This document shows, in pieces, positions 34,017 through 40,955 of a DNA stretch of 64,000 nt (position 1 is the first letter of the stretch; the number at the start of each line of letters is the position of its first letter). Position numbers and translations under genes: made by a program. Source of the stretch: JAYRGC01 sp041908065 (GTDB taxonomy: Bacteria > Pseudomonadota > Alphaproteobacteria > UBA9219); NCBI GenBank assembly GCA_041908065.1, contig JAYRGC010000028.1, positions 8,671 to 72,670 on the forward strand, read 5' to 3'. The notes under the pieces are model-generated. The model made no database searches, was not told the DNA's origin, and saw nothing but the letters and a program-made list of their open reading frames with translations.

Positions 34017-34051
34017 GGCGCGACGTGCGGTTACAATCGTCGCGCCTTTTT
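34017..34051 (+). terminator. Rho-independent terminator after DUF3085 gene
   Basis: Stem GGCGCGACG (34017-34025) with CGTCGCGCC (34038-34046), 12-base loop, then TTTTT. It separates the DUF6900-DUF3085 unit from the methyltransferase block and rules out GTG 34025 as the methyltransferase start. Confidence 0.85.
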
Positions 34052-34152
34052 CATGTCCTCCCTAACCCTTTGAAATCTTGGGTCCCTCCTGCGCGAAAAC
34101 CAATGCGGGGGGGCAAGGCCCGGCAGTTTTCTAGCGTCAGGCCCGCAAAACG

Positions 34153-34189
34153 GGTTACAGCGCGGTTACAGGTTACAGGGCGAGTTACA
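34153..34189. repeat. Four GTTACA repeats before the methyltransferase locus
   Basis: GGTTACA at 34153, 34164 and 34171, and AGTTACA at 34183, on one strand. They end about 20 bases before the methyltransferase starts. They could be a binding site for an autoregulatory methyltransferase or a repressor. Confidence 0.45.
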
Positions 34190-34207
34190 ACAAAGCGGAG
34201 TTTTAGT

Positions 34208-35524
34208 TTGGATGGTTTGGCTTTTCCTGCCGCCGGATGCGATCGAGCATGCGCGGAAGGGCGAAGTCTGTTCGGAATTTCCCTCTGCGCCGGGGCTGGT
34301 GGTCTCGATCTCGGACTCCACATCGCCATCCCAGAATATCGAACTGTGGCTTACGTCGAACGGGAAGCCTACGCAGCGGCAACTATCGTGGCGCGGATGG
34401 AAGATGCGGCCTTGGATCGCGCTCCTGTCTGGGACGATGTTGCCACCTTCGACGGCAGACCGTGGCGCGGCCTGGTGGATATCGTGCATGGCGGCTATCC
34501 GTGCCAACCATTCTCCGTTGCCGGACGCCAGCTCGGCGACAAAGACCCACGACATCTCTGGCCGCACATCGCCCGCATCGTTTCAGAAATCCAGCCTCCC
34601 CTATGCTTCTTCGAAAACGTCAGCGGACATTTACGACTGGGCTTCGAGCAAGTCCACGATGACCTTCGACAAATGGGTTATTGCGTTAAGGCGGGGCTGT
34701 TTACTGCGGAGGAAATCGGCGCTCCCCACCGGCGCGAACGGCTCTTCATCTTGGCTTACACCGAGGGCGCAGGAAACCAGCGAAAAGCAGGAGACCTTTG
34801 TCCGGCGCAACGGCGACCGGACGGATCAGTGCTTCGGCTCCCTGACGGCGCAAACGGCGTTGTGGCCGACCGTGACGGCCACGGACGGACTCAAGGGCGG
34901 CCCCAACAGTCGCCACGGCAGCGGCAGCCTTCACCTCCCGGCAGCGGCGGTGCAGCAGCAATGGTACACGCCGAATGTGCCGAACGGCGGCAGGAGCAAC
35001 CCGAAGGATATGTCTGCGACGGGCGCGTTGCCGAACGGCAAAAAACGCCAGGTCGGACTGGAGAACCAGGCCATCCAAATCTGGCCAACACCTATGGCCA
35101 ATCCGAATTCCAATCGTCAGACGAAGCCAACGCCTTCGCAATTGAAGGGGGAGCATGGCCTCAATCTGGCGATGGTGGCGGTGACGCACGCATGGCCAAC
35201 GCCGCGCGCCTGTTCGGGCAAACGCTCCAGCGGGGCGAACCGGACGGAGCTGGTGCGCTCATGGGCAACGCCGACGACGCGGGACTGGAAGGACGGCACG
35301 GCGACGGCGGATGTGGAAACGAATTGCCTGCTTGGCCGCCAAGCCCCGCGGAGCATGAACGATGGGACGGAATCCCGGCTGACCTTAAACCCGCTGTTCG
35401 TCGAATGGCTAATGGGATGGCCTATCGGGTGGACAGATTGCGCCTCTGCGGCAACGGGGTTGTCCCGCTGGTTGCAGCTTATGCATTCCGAACTCTCGCG
35501 GCTGCTGCAAACATCAACCGATGA
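34208..35524 (+). CDS. DNA (cytosine-5) methyltransferase (frame A)
   Basis: About 438 residues if started at TTG 34208 (GGAG at 34197-34200). Complete C5-methyltransferase motif set: SLCAGAGGLDLG (motif I), GGYPCQPFSVAG with catalytic Cys99 (IV), FFENVSGH (VI), HRRERLFILAY (VIII) and the closing RVDRLRLCGNGVVPLVAAYAF (IX-X). Between VIII and X lies a region with repeated LANTYGQ, MANAARLFGQ and MGNADDAGLEG phrases, also seen in related phage enzymes. It flips out and methylates cytosine; the target is unknown. The gene shares nearly all its DNA with the 34212-35546 frame. Confidence 0.85.
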   Translation: MDGLAFPAAGCDRACAEGRSLFGISLCAGAGGLDLGLHIAIPEYRTVAYVEREAYAAATIVARMEDAALDRAPVWDDVATFDGRPWRGLVDIVHGGYPCQPFSVAGRQLGDKDPRHLWPHIARIVSEIQPPLCFFENVSGHLRLGFEQVHDDLRQMGYCVKAGLFTAEEIGAPHRRERLFILAYTEGAGNQRKAGDLCPAQRRPDGSVLRLPDGANGVVADRDGHGRTQGRPQQSPRQRQPSPPGSGGAAAMVHAECAERRQEQPEGYVCDGRVAERQKTPGRTGEPGHPNLANTYGQSEFQSSDEANAFAIEGGAWPQSGDGGGDARMANAARLFGQTLQRGEPDGAGALMGNADDAGLEGRHGDGGCGNELPAWPPSPAEHERWDGIPADLKPAVRRMANGMAYRVDRLRLCGNGVVPLVAAYAFRTLAAAANINR

Positions 35525-35546
35525 ACAACTCGATCTTTTTTCATGA
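34212..35546 (+). CDS. Overlapping phage protein in +1 frame of the methyltransferase (frame B)
   Basis: 444 residues from ATG 34212, the only ATG after the GGAG at 34197-34200, though the spacing is long. The frame stays open through the whole methyltransferase and ends in an ATGA shared with the next methyltransferase gene, which suggests it is translated. It contains WLTPRA, WPTV, WPTPMAN, WPTPRA, WATPTTRDWKDG and the C-terminal LNPLFVEWLMGWPIGWTDC. I recall the WPTP phrases and this ending from many phage proteins. Its function is unknown. Alternatively it is an out-of-frame echo of repeated methyltransferase DNA. Confidence 0.5.
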   Translation: MVWLFLPPDAIEHARKGEVCSEFPSAPGLVVSISDSTSPSQNIELWLTSNGKPTQRQLSWRGWKMRPWIALLSGTMLPPSTADRGAAWWISCMAAIRANHSPLPDASSATKTHDISGRTSPASFQKSSLPYASSKTSADIYDWASSKSTMTFDKWVIALRRGCLLRRKSALPTGANGSSSWLTPRAQETSEKQETFVRRNGDRTDQCFGSLTAQTALWPTVTATDGLKGGPNSRHGSGSLHLPAAAVQQQWYTPNVPNGGRSNPKDMSATGALPNGKKRQVGLENQAIQIWPTPMANPNSNRQTKPTPSQLKGEHGLNLAMVAVTHAWPTPRACSGKRSSGANRTELVRSWATPTTRDWKDGTATADVETNCLLGRQAPRSMNDGTESRLTLNPLFVEWLMGWPIGWTDCASAATGLSRWLQLMHSELSRLLQTSTDEQLDLFS

Positions 35547-36523
35547 GCGTCCGTATATTACAGGGAGATTGCCGCGATCTGCTGAAGACGTTGCCGGACG
35601 GCTCCGTGCATTGCTGCGTGACATCGCCGCCGTATTTCGGGCTGCGCGATTATGGCATCGACGGCCAGATGGGATTGGAGGAAACGCCGGACGATTACGT
35701 TCAGCAGCTCGTTTCCCTCTTTGATGAAATCTGGCGAGTTCTGCGGGACGATGGAACTCTGTGGCTCAATCTCGGCGACAGCTATGCCGGGAGCGGCAAA
35801 GGCCGCAATGCTGACGGAACGCATAGCATTGGCGGAAAGCAGGATACAAATGTCGGCACCAATATCGGCAAGCTGACAAAGGCAGCGGCGCCGTGCTGCA
35901 AGCCCAAAGATTTGATCGGCATTCCTTGGCGCGTTGCATTTGCGCTGCAGAAAGCTGGCTGGTATTTGCGGAGCGACATCATCTGGCACAAGCCAAATCA
36001 GATGCCGGAGTCAGTGACGGATCGCCCGACCAAGGCGCATGAATACATTTTTTTGTTTAGCAAATCGCCGACCTACTTTTATGACGCCGCGGCGATCCGC
36101 GAAGAACAAACAGAATCCTCTCGTGTTCGCTCCCAATATACATGGCGCGGACGCACAGATGACGGCAGCAATGGCGCGCGCGGCGGTTCGACTTTCAAGC
36201 GCACGGCCGCCAGCGGTGAAAAGATCGGCACAATCCCAGCAGACGGCAAGCGCAACAAGCGCAGCGTCTGGACGGTCGGAACGCGCCCCTTTAAGGGCGC
36301 GCATTTTGCGACTTTTCCGACGACGCTGATTGAGCCGTGCATCCTCGCCGGCTGCCCGGAAGGCGGCACGGTGCTGGATCCCTTTGGCGGTGCTGGCACC
36401 ACCGGACTTGTGGCCGAGCGCCTGCGGCGCAACGCCATTCTGATTGAATTGAACCCCCGTTACGCGGCAATGGCCGAGGAACGGATTAGAACGGACGCGC
36501 CGATGCTGGCGCAACAGGATTAA
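35543..36523 (+). CDS. Site-specific DNA methyltransferase, beta class (N4-cytosine or N6-adenine)
   Basis: 326 residues. Catalytic motif IV is TSPPYFGLRDYG (Ser28-Pro-Pro-Tyr31), which favours N4-cytosine, and it precedes motif I DPFGGAGTTGLVAERL near the C-terminus, giving the beta-class order. The WHKPNQMPESVTDRPTKAHEYIFLFSKS segment is typical. Start overlaps the frame B stop. It probably protects phage DNA from host restriction or marks it for regulation. No partner nuclease is seen. Confidence 0.92.
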   Translation: MSVRILQGDCRDLLKTLPDGSVHCCVTSPPYFGLRDYGIDGQMGLEETPDDYVQQLVSLFDEIWRVLRDDGTLWLNLGDSYAGSGKGRNADGTHSIGGKQDTNVGTNIGKLTKAAAPCCKPKDLIGIPWRVAFALQKAGWYLRSDIIWHKPNQMPESVTDRPTKAHEYIFLFSKSPTYFYDAAAIREEQTESSRVRSQYTWRGRTDDGSNGARGGSTFKRTAASGEKIGTIPADGKRNKRSVWTVGTRPFKGAHFATFPTTLIEPCILAGCPEGGTVLDPFGGAGTTGLVAERLRRNAILIELNPRYAAMAEERIRTDAPMLAQQD

Positions 36524-36526
36524 GGC

Positions 36527-37774
36527 ATGACTGAAACAAACACACGCATGGCTGATCGCATTGAGATTTGGCCAGTGGGAAAACTTGTCCCTTACGACAA
36601 GAACCCGCGCACCCATTCGACGGAACAGGTCAATCAAATTGCGGCAAGCATCGCTGAGTTTGGCTTTTTGAATCCTATTCTCGTCGACACGACGGCAGGG
36701 ATCATTGCAGGGCATGGCCGCCTCCAGGCGGCAAAACAACTCGGCCTCGCGCAAGTCCCTGTCGTCGTTCTGGATCATCTGACGGAAGCGCAAAAACGCG
36801 CCTACGTCATCGCCGATAACAAGCTGGCGCTTAACGCTGGCTGGGACGAAGATTTACTGCGCTCGGAAATGGCGGCGCTGGCGGCAGAGGATTTTGATTT
36901 GCCTGTCATCGGCTTTTCAGACGACGAGCTGGCGGATTTGCTGGCCGATCCGAATGTTGTCGAAGGCCAGACGGACGAAGATGCCGTGCCGGAAGCGCCG
37001 GAGGTTCCGGTCAGCAAGCCCGGCGATCTCTGGCGGCTGGGCAACCACCTCTTGCTTTGCGGGGACAGCACCGTGCTGGCCAATGTCGAACGGGCGCTGG
37101 GCGGGATGCTGGCCGACATGGTGTTTACCGATCCGCCCTATAATGTGGATTACGGCAACGCAGCCAAGGACAAGATGCGCGGCAACAAGCGCACCATCAT
37201 GAACGACAATCTGGGCGAAGGCTTCGAGAAGTTCCTTTACGATGCTTGCGTCAACATGCTGACCGTCTGCAAGGGGGCAATCTATGTTTGCATGTCCTCA
37301 AGCGAATTGCATTCCTTGCAAAAGGCTTTCACGGACGCTGGCGGCAAATGGTCGACCTTCGTCATTTGGGCGAAAAACACCTTCACGCTGGGACGCGCGG
37401 ATTATCAGCGCCAGTACGAGCCGATCCTCTACGGCTGGAAACAAGGCACGGATCATTACTGGTGCGGCGCGCGCGACCAGGGCGATGTGTGGTTCGTCAA
37501 CAAGCCGGTGCGGAACGAATTGCATCCGACCATGAAGCCGGTGGAGCTGGTGGAACGTGCCATCAGCAACAGCAGCAAGAGCCGTGACATCGTGCTGGAC
37601 TGTTTCGGCGGCTCCGGCACCACGCTGATCGCGTGTGAAAAGCTGAACCGCCAATGCCGGATGATCGAGCTGGATCCCAAATATGTCGATGTGATCGTCA
37701 AGCGCTGGGAAGAATTTACGGGCCGCAAGGCGGAGTTGATTTCACCTGAAGAAAAAACCGCGCCGGACGATTGA
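36527..37774 (+). CDS. ParB-like nuclease/DNA methyltransferase fusion
   Basis: 415 residues. An N-terminal ParB/sulfiredoxin-type domain (VGKLVPYDKNPRTH, then IIAGHGRLQAAKQLG at 60-73) is followed by an N6/N4 methyltransferase domain with DPPYNVDYG (Asp202-Tyr205) and DCFGGSGTTLIACEKL. DPPY favours N6-adenine. Such fusions are common in phages of Alphaproteobacteria and act in DNA modification. It starts 4 bases after the preceding methyltransferase. Its last codons overlap a terminator for the convergent DUF3489 gene. Confidence 0.93.
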   Translation: MTETNTRMADRIEIWPVGKLVPYDKNPRTHSTEQVNQIAASIAEFGFLNPILVDTTAGIIAGHGRLQAAKQLGLAQVPVVVLDHLTEAQKRAYVIADNKLALNAGWDEDLLRSEMAALAAEDFDLPVIGFSDDELADLLADPNVVEGQTDEDAVPEAPEVPVSKPGDLWRLGNHLLLCGDSTVLANVERALGGMLADMVFTDPPYNVDYGNAAKDKMRGNKRTIMNDNLGEGFEKFLYDACVNMLTVCKGAIYVCMSSSELHSLQKAFTDAGGKWSTFVIWAKNTFTLGRADYQRQYEPILYGWKQGTDHYWCGARDQGDVWFVNKPVRNELHPTMKPVELVERAISNSSKSRDIVLDCFGGSGTTLIACEKLNRQCRMIELDPKYVDVIVKRWEEFTGRKAELISPEEKTAPDD

Positions 37775-37790
37775 TGATCATCCGGCGCGG
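37758..37790 (-). terminator. Terminator of DUF3489 gene, inside the ParB-methyltransferase 3' end
   Basis: Perfect 10-bp stem CCGCGCCGGA/TCCGGCGCGG with a 13-base loop. On the minus strand it is followed by TTTTTTC, so it terminates transcription of the DUF3489 gene. It encodes the end of the convergent methyltransferase at the same time. Confidence 0.75.
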
Positions 37791-37798
37791 CGGTGGTG

Positions 37799-38191
37799 TT
37801 ATTGATTTTCAGCGCTGGCTTGTTTCTTTGCGCTGGGGCCGGAAGCGATTTTGTAAATGCGCTGTTCGCCCTTGGGTTTATCAGACACGATTTCGTAGCC
37901 GCGCTTCTTGGCCAGCGCATGGGACAAAGCGCTACGGATCGTGTGTTTTTGCCAGCCTGTTGCGGCCACCATGTCCTCAATGGTGGCGCCTTCGGGGCGC
38001 GATAGCAATTGAATGACCGCTTCCAGCTTGCTTTCCTTGCGGACGGGCATGTTGGCAACGGCATCTAGCGCCGCCTTCATAGGCGGGGACAGTTTTTTCG
38101 GTACGCTCTTTTTGGGAGCGGGCTTGGCAGTGGTTTTGGCCTTGGCCGTTTTCACGGATTTGGCCTTTTTGGCTTTGGGTTTTGTGGGCAT
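37799..38191 (-). CDS. DUF3489 domain protein
   Basis: 130 residues. A lysine-rich N-terminal 38 residues (AKKAKSVKTAKAKTTAKPAP) precede a winged-helix domain: SKLEAVIQLLSRPEGATIED, MVAATGWQKHTIRSALSHALAKKRGYEIVS. This is the DUF3489 pattern, a DNA-binding fold with a histone-H1-like tail. It is the only minus-strand gene of the phage early/packaging block. The 29-bp shared element lies just upstream, so it may be co-regulated with the 33002 gene, or bind the element itself. Confidence 0.85.
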   Translation of the reverse strand: MPTKPKAKKAKSVKTAKAKTTAKPAPKKSVPKKLSPPMKAALDAVANMPVRKESKLEAVIQLLSRPEGATIEDMVAATGWQKHTIRSALSHALAKKRGYEIVSDKPKGEQRIYKIASGPSAKKQASAENQ

Positions 38192-38210
38192 AAGCGTTCT
38201 CCTTTCTTCA

Positions 38211-38239
38211 CCATGAACGCTTCATTCCCGGCACTTATC
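38211..38239 (-). promoter_or_regulatory. 29-bp shared upstream element, copy B
   Basis: Minus-strand copy of the element at 32950-32978, one mismatch in 29 bases, 20 bases before the DUF3489 start. The same extra upstream words (TGATC, TGGCCGA, ATCA) are found in the same order further upstream. In this copy TTGACT precedes GGATAAG and could be a -35 box. Confidence 0.7.
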
Positions 38240-38302
38240 CAGTCAATTATCGAGCAATCTGATGGCTTTATTCGGCCACAATGGATCATGGAATGATGTA
38301 CT

Positions 38303-38854
38303 TTGAGCGAAGGTTTATCGATTACAGCGTATGCACGCCATCGCGGCGTGAGCCACGTCGCCGTGTTAAAGGCGATAAAGGCCGGACGCATCGAAAAGGA
38401 GCCAGACGGCACCATCAATCCCGCGAAAGCCGACGCCGCGTGGGAACGAAACACAAATCAGGCACAAAAGCGCAAGCCGACAAAATCGAGCGAACCGCCG
38501 CGCCATGAACATGCGCCGGAGCCACAGGGAGAAACGCCTGTTGGCCCGCCCATCGTCAACAGCGGCCCCAGCTTCGCGCAAAGCCGTGCGATCAAGGAAG
38601 CCTACAATGCGCGGCTGGCCAAGCTGGCTTATGAAGAAAAATCCGGTGCGCTGGTGCGAACCGACAGCGTCAAGGTGGCCTGGTTCAATACGTTGCGCGT
38701 GATCCGCGACCGCGCATTGAATTTGCCGGATCGTCTTGCACCGCTGCTGGCGGCCGAGACTGATCCGAAAGTTGTGCGCGATCTGCTGGAGGAGGAATTA
38801 CGCACCATCCTGAATGACGCAGCCGATGCGATAGCGAATTTGGAGATCGGCTGA
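38303..38854 (+). CDS. Terminase small subunit (Nu1-like)
   Basis: 183 residues from TTG 38303. An N-terminal winged helix (SITAYARHRGVSHVAVLKAIKAGRI) binds packaging sites, and the C-terminal half (YEEKSGALVRTDSVKVAWFNTLRVIRDR) resembles small terminases of lambda-like prophages. It immediately precedes the large subunit. No strong ribosome binding site is seen, so the start is not certain. Confidence 0.78.
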   Translation: MSEGLSITAYARHRGVSHVAVLKAIKAGRIEKEPDGTINPAKADAAWERNTNQAQKRKPTKSSEPPRHEHAPEPQGETPVGPPIVNSGPSFAQSRAIKEAYNARLAKLAYEEKSGALVRTDSVKVAWFNTLRVIRDRALNLPDRLAPLLAAETDPKVVRDLLEEELRTILNDAADAIANLEIG

Positions 38855-38856
38855 TC

Positions 38857-40752
38857 ATGGAAGCCTTGCAGGAATGTTTGACGCACGCCGCGCTGGCGCT
38901 GCGACCGGATCCCCGTTTGTCGGTTTCGGAATGGGCGGATGCACATCGTTATCTGTCCCAGACCGCCTCCGGCGAACCCGGCCCGTGGCGCACGGATCGC
39001 ACGCCGTACATGCGCGAGATCATGGATTGCCTTTCGCCTTCGTCCCCCGTGGAGAAGGTGATCTTCATGAAAGGTGCCCAGATCGGCGGCACCGAGGCTG
39101 GTAACAACTGGATCGGTTACGTCATACACCACTCGCCGGGGCCGATGCTGGCGGTGCAGCCGACCGTGGAAATGGCCAAGCGCTGGTCGAAGCAGCGCGT
39201 GGCATCTTTGATCGACAGCACGCCTGTCCTGCGGGAGCGCGTAAAGGAGGCGCGTTCCCGCGACAGCGGAAACACGGTGCAGAGCAAAGAATTTCCGGGC
39301 GGCATCCTGGTCATGACGGGTGCGAACAGCGCGGTGGGCTTGCGCTCCATGCCTGTGCGTTACCTCTTTCTTGATGAGGTGGACGCTTACGATTTCGACG
39401 TGGATGGTGAAGGTGATCCGGTGTCGTTGGCCAGCCAACGCACTATCACGTTTGCCAACCGGAAAATCTTTCTGGTTTCCACGCCGACAATCCAGGGCTT
39501 CAGCCGGATCGAGCTGGAATACGATGCTTCCGACCGCCGCCGCTGGTGGGTGCCATGCCCGGAATGCGGTGATTATCAGGTGCTGGAAGAAAAGCGCTTG
39601 CAGTGGCCGAAGGATCAGCCGGAACAGGCTGCTTATTATTGCGTTCATTGCGGCGTTGCCATCCCGACGCACCGCAAGGCGTGGATGAATGCGCGGGGCG
39701 AATGGCGTGCGGATGCGCCTGGGCCTGGCAAGGCGGCGGGGTTTCACCTCTCCGGCCTGAACAGCCCGTGGCTCACCTGGGCGCAGATCGCCGAACGCAA
39801 GGTGGCCGCCAAAGATGATGCGGCAATGAAGGTGTATGTCAACACCATCGAGGCGCGCACCTGGACAGAATCCGGTGAAGCGCCGGAATGGCAGCGGCTT
39901 TACGACCGCCGCGAAGATTATCGCATCGGCGAAGTGCCGGAGGGAGGCTTATTCCTCACCGCCGGTGTCGACGTGCAAAAAGATCGCATTGAGCTGGAGA
40001 TTGTGGCTTGGGGCCGCGACCGCGAAAGCTGGTCGGTGGATTATCGTGTGTTGCAGGGTGATCCGGTCAAACCGGATGTCTGGCGGCAGCTTGACGGCGT
40101 GCTGGCAGAAACTTTCACGCATGCAGGGAACACGGAGCTTTCAATTCTGCGGCTTGCCATTGATACGGGCTATGCCACGCAGGAGGTTTACGATTGGGTA
40201 CGCCGGCAGCAATCAGATCGCGTCATCGCCATCAAAGGCGTTGAACGTCTGGGCGCGGCCATCGGCACGCCAAGCCATATCGATGTCACGACAAGCGGCA
40301 AGCGCAAACGGCGCGGGTTGCTGGTTTGGCCGGTGGGTTCGTCTTTTTGCAAGTCGGAACTTTACGGCTGTCTGCGGAAAGACAAGCCCACCGATGAGCA
40401 ATTAGCGAATGGCGAAACATATCCGGCAGGGTTTTGTCATTTTCCGAAGCATGGCGAGGAATATTTCAAGCAGCTCACCGCCGAACGGCTGGTGACAGTC
40501 AAAGACAAGCGCGGCTTTCCCCGAAGGGAATGGCGCAAGCTGCGGGAACGTAACGAGGCGCTGGATTGCCGGATTTATGCCCGTGCGGCGGCATCCGCGC
40601 TGGGGATTGACCGATTTGGCGATGCGACATGGGAGAAACTGGAGCGTGCGCTGGGTCGGAATATCCAGGCGCACGTAGCTGCGCCGGAAACACAGAAACC
40701 AACACCGACAACGCCCGCCACACGGCGCGTGATCAGGAGTGATTATCTATGA
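38857..40752 (+). CDS. Terminase large subunit (gpA family)
   Basis: 631 residues. The ATPase has a P-loop variant FMKGAQIGGTEAG (about 70-82) and Walker B YLFLDEVDAYD. The nuclease part contains GVDVQKDRIELEIVAWGRD and AIDTGYATQEVYDWV. A CPECGDYQ ... CVHCG zinc pair lies in the middle, usual for the GpA family. It cuts and packages DNA with the small subunit; cos-type ends are likely. Confidence 0.95.
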   Translation: MEALQECLTHAALALRPDPRLSVSEWADAHRYLSQTASGEPGPWRTDRTPYMREIMDCLSPSSPVEKVIFMKGAQIGGTEAGNNWIGYVIHHSPGPMLAVQPTVEMAKRWSKQRVASLIDSTPVLRERVKEARSRDSGNTVQSKEFPGGILVMTGANSAVGLRSMPVRYLFLDEVDAYDFDVDGEGDPVSLASQRTITFANRKIFLVSTPTIQGFSRIELEYDASDRRRWWVPCPECGDYQVLEEKRLQWPKDQPEQAAYYCVHCGVAIPTHRKAWMNARGEWRADAPGPGKAAGFHLSGLNSPWLTWAQIAERKVAAKDDAAMKVYVNTIEARTWTESGEAPEWQRLYDRREDYRIGEVPEGGLFLTAGVDVQKDRIELEIVAWGRDRESWSVDYRVLQGDPVKPDVWRQLDGVLAETFTHAGNTELSILRLAIDTGYATQEVYDWVRRQQSDRVIAIKGVERLGAAIGTPSHIDVTTSGKRKRRGLLVWPVGSSFCKSELYGCLRKDKPTDEQLANGETYPAGFCHFPKHGEEYFKQLTAERLVTVKDKRGFPRREWRKLRERNEALDCRIYARAAASALGIDRFGDATWEKLERALGRNIQAHVAAPETQKPTPTTPATRRVIRSDYL

Positions 40753-40955
40753 CCTACACCACCGCACAGCGTGATGCCTTGCGACAGGCCATCGTCAGCG
40801 GCGTTCTGCGCCTGTCCTATGACGGCAAGAATGTCGAATACCGCTCGATGGCCGAACTAAAGGCTGCGCTGAACGAAATCGAATCCGCCCTGGCACGCGA
40901 TAGCGGCCAGCCGCAAACCCGTCAAATCAAAATCTACGCCGACAAGGATTTATAA
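40749..40955 (+). CDS. gpW-like head-tail joining protein
   Basis: 68 residues between terminase and portal, the lambda position. The pattern YTTAQRDALRQAIVSGVLRL, then VEYRSMAELKAALNEIESAL, fits gpW/gp6 head-completion proteins. Overlaps the terminase stop by 4 bases. Confidence 0.8.
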   Translation: MTYTTAQRDALRQAIVSGVLRLSYDGKNVEYRSMAELKAALNEIESALARDSGQPQTRQIKIYADKDL

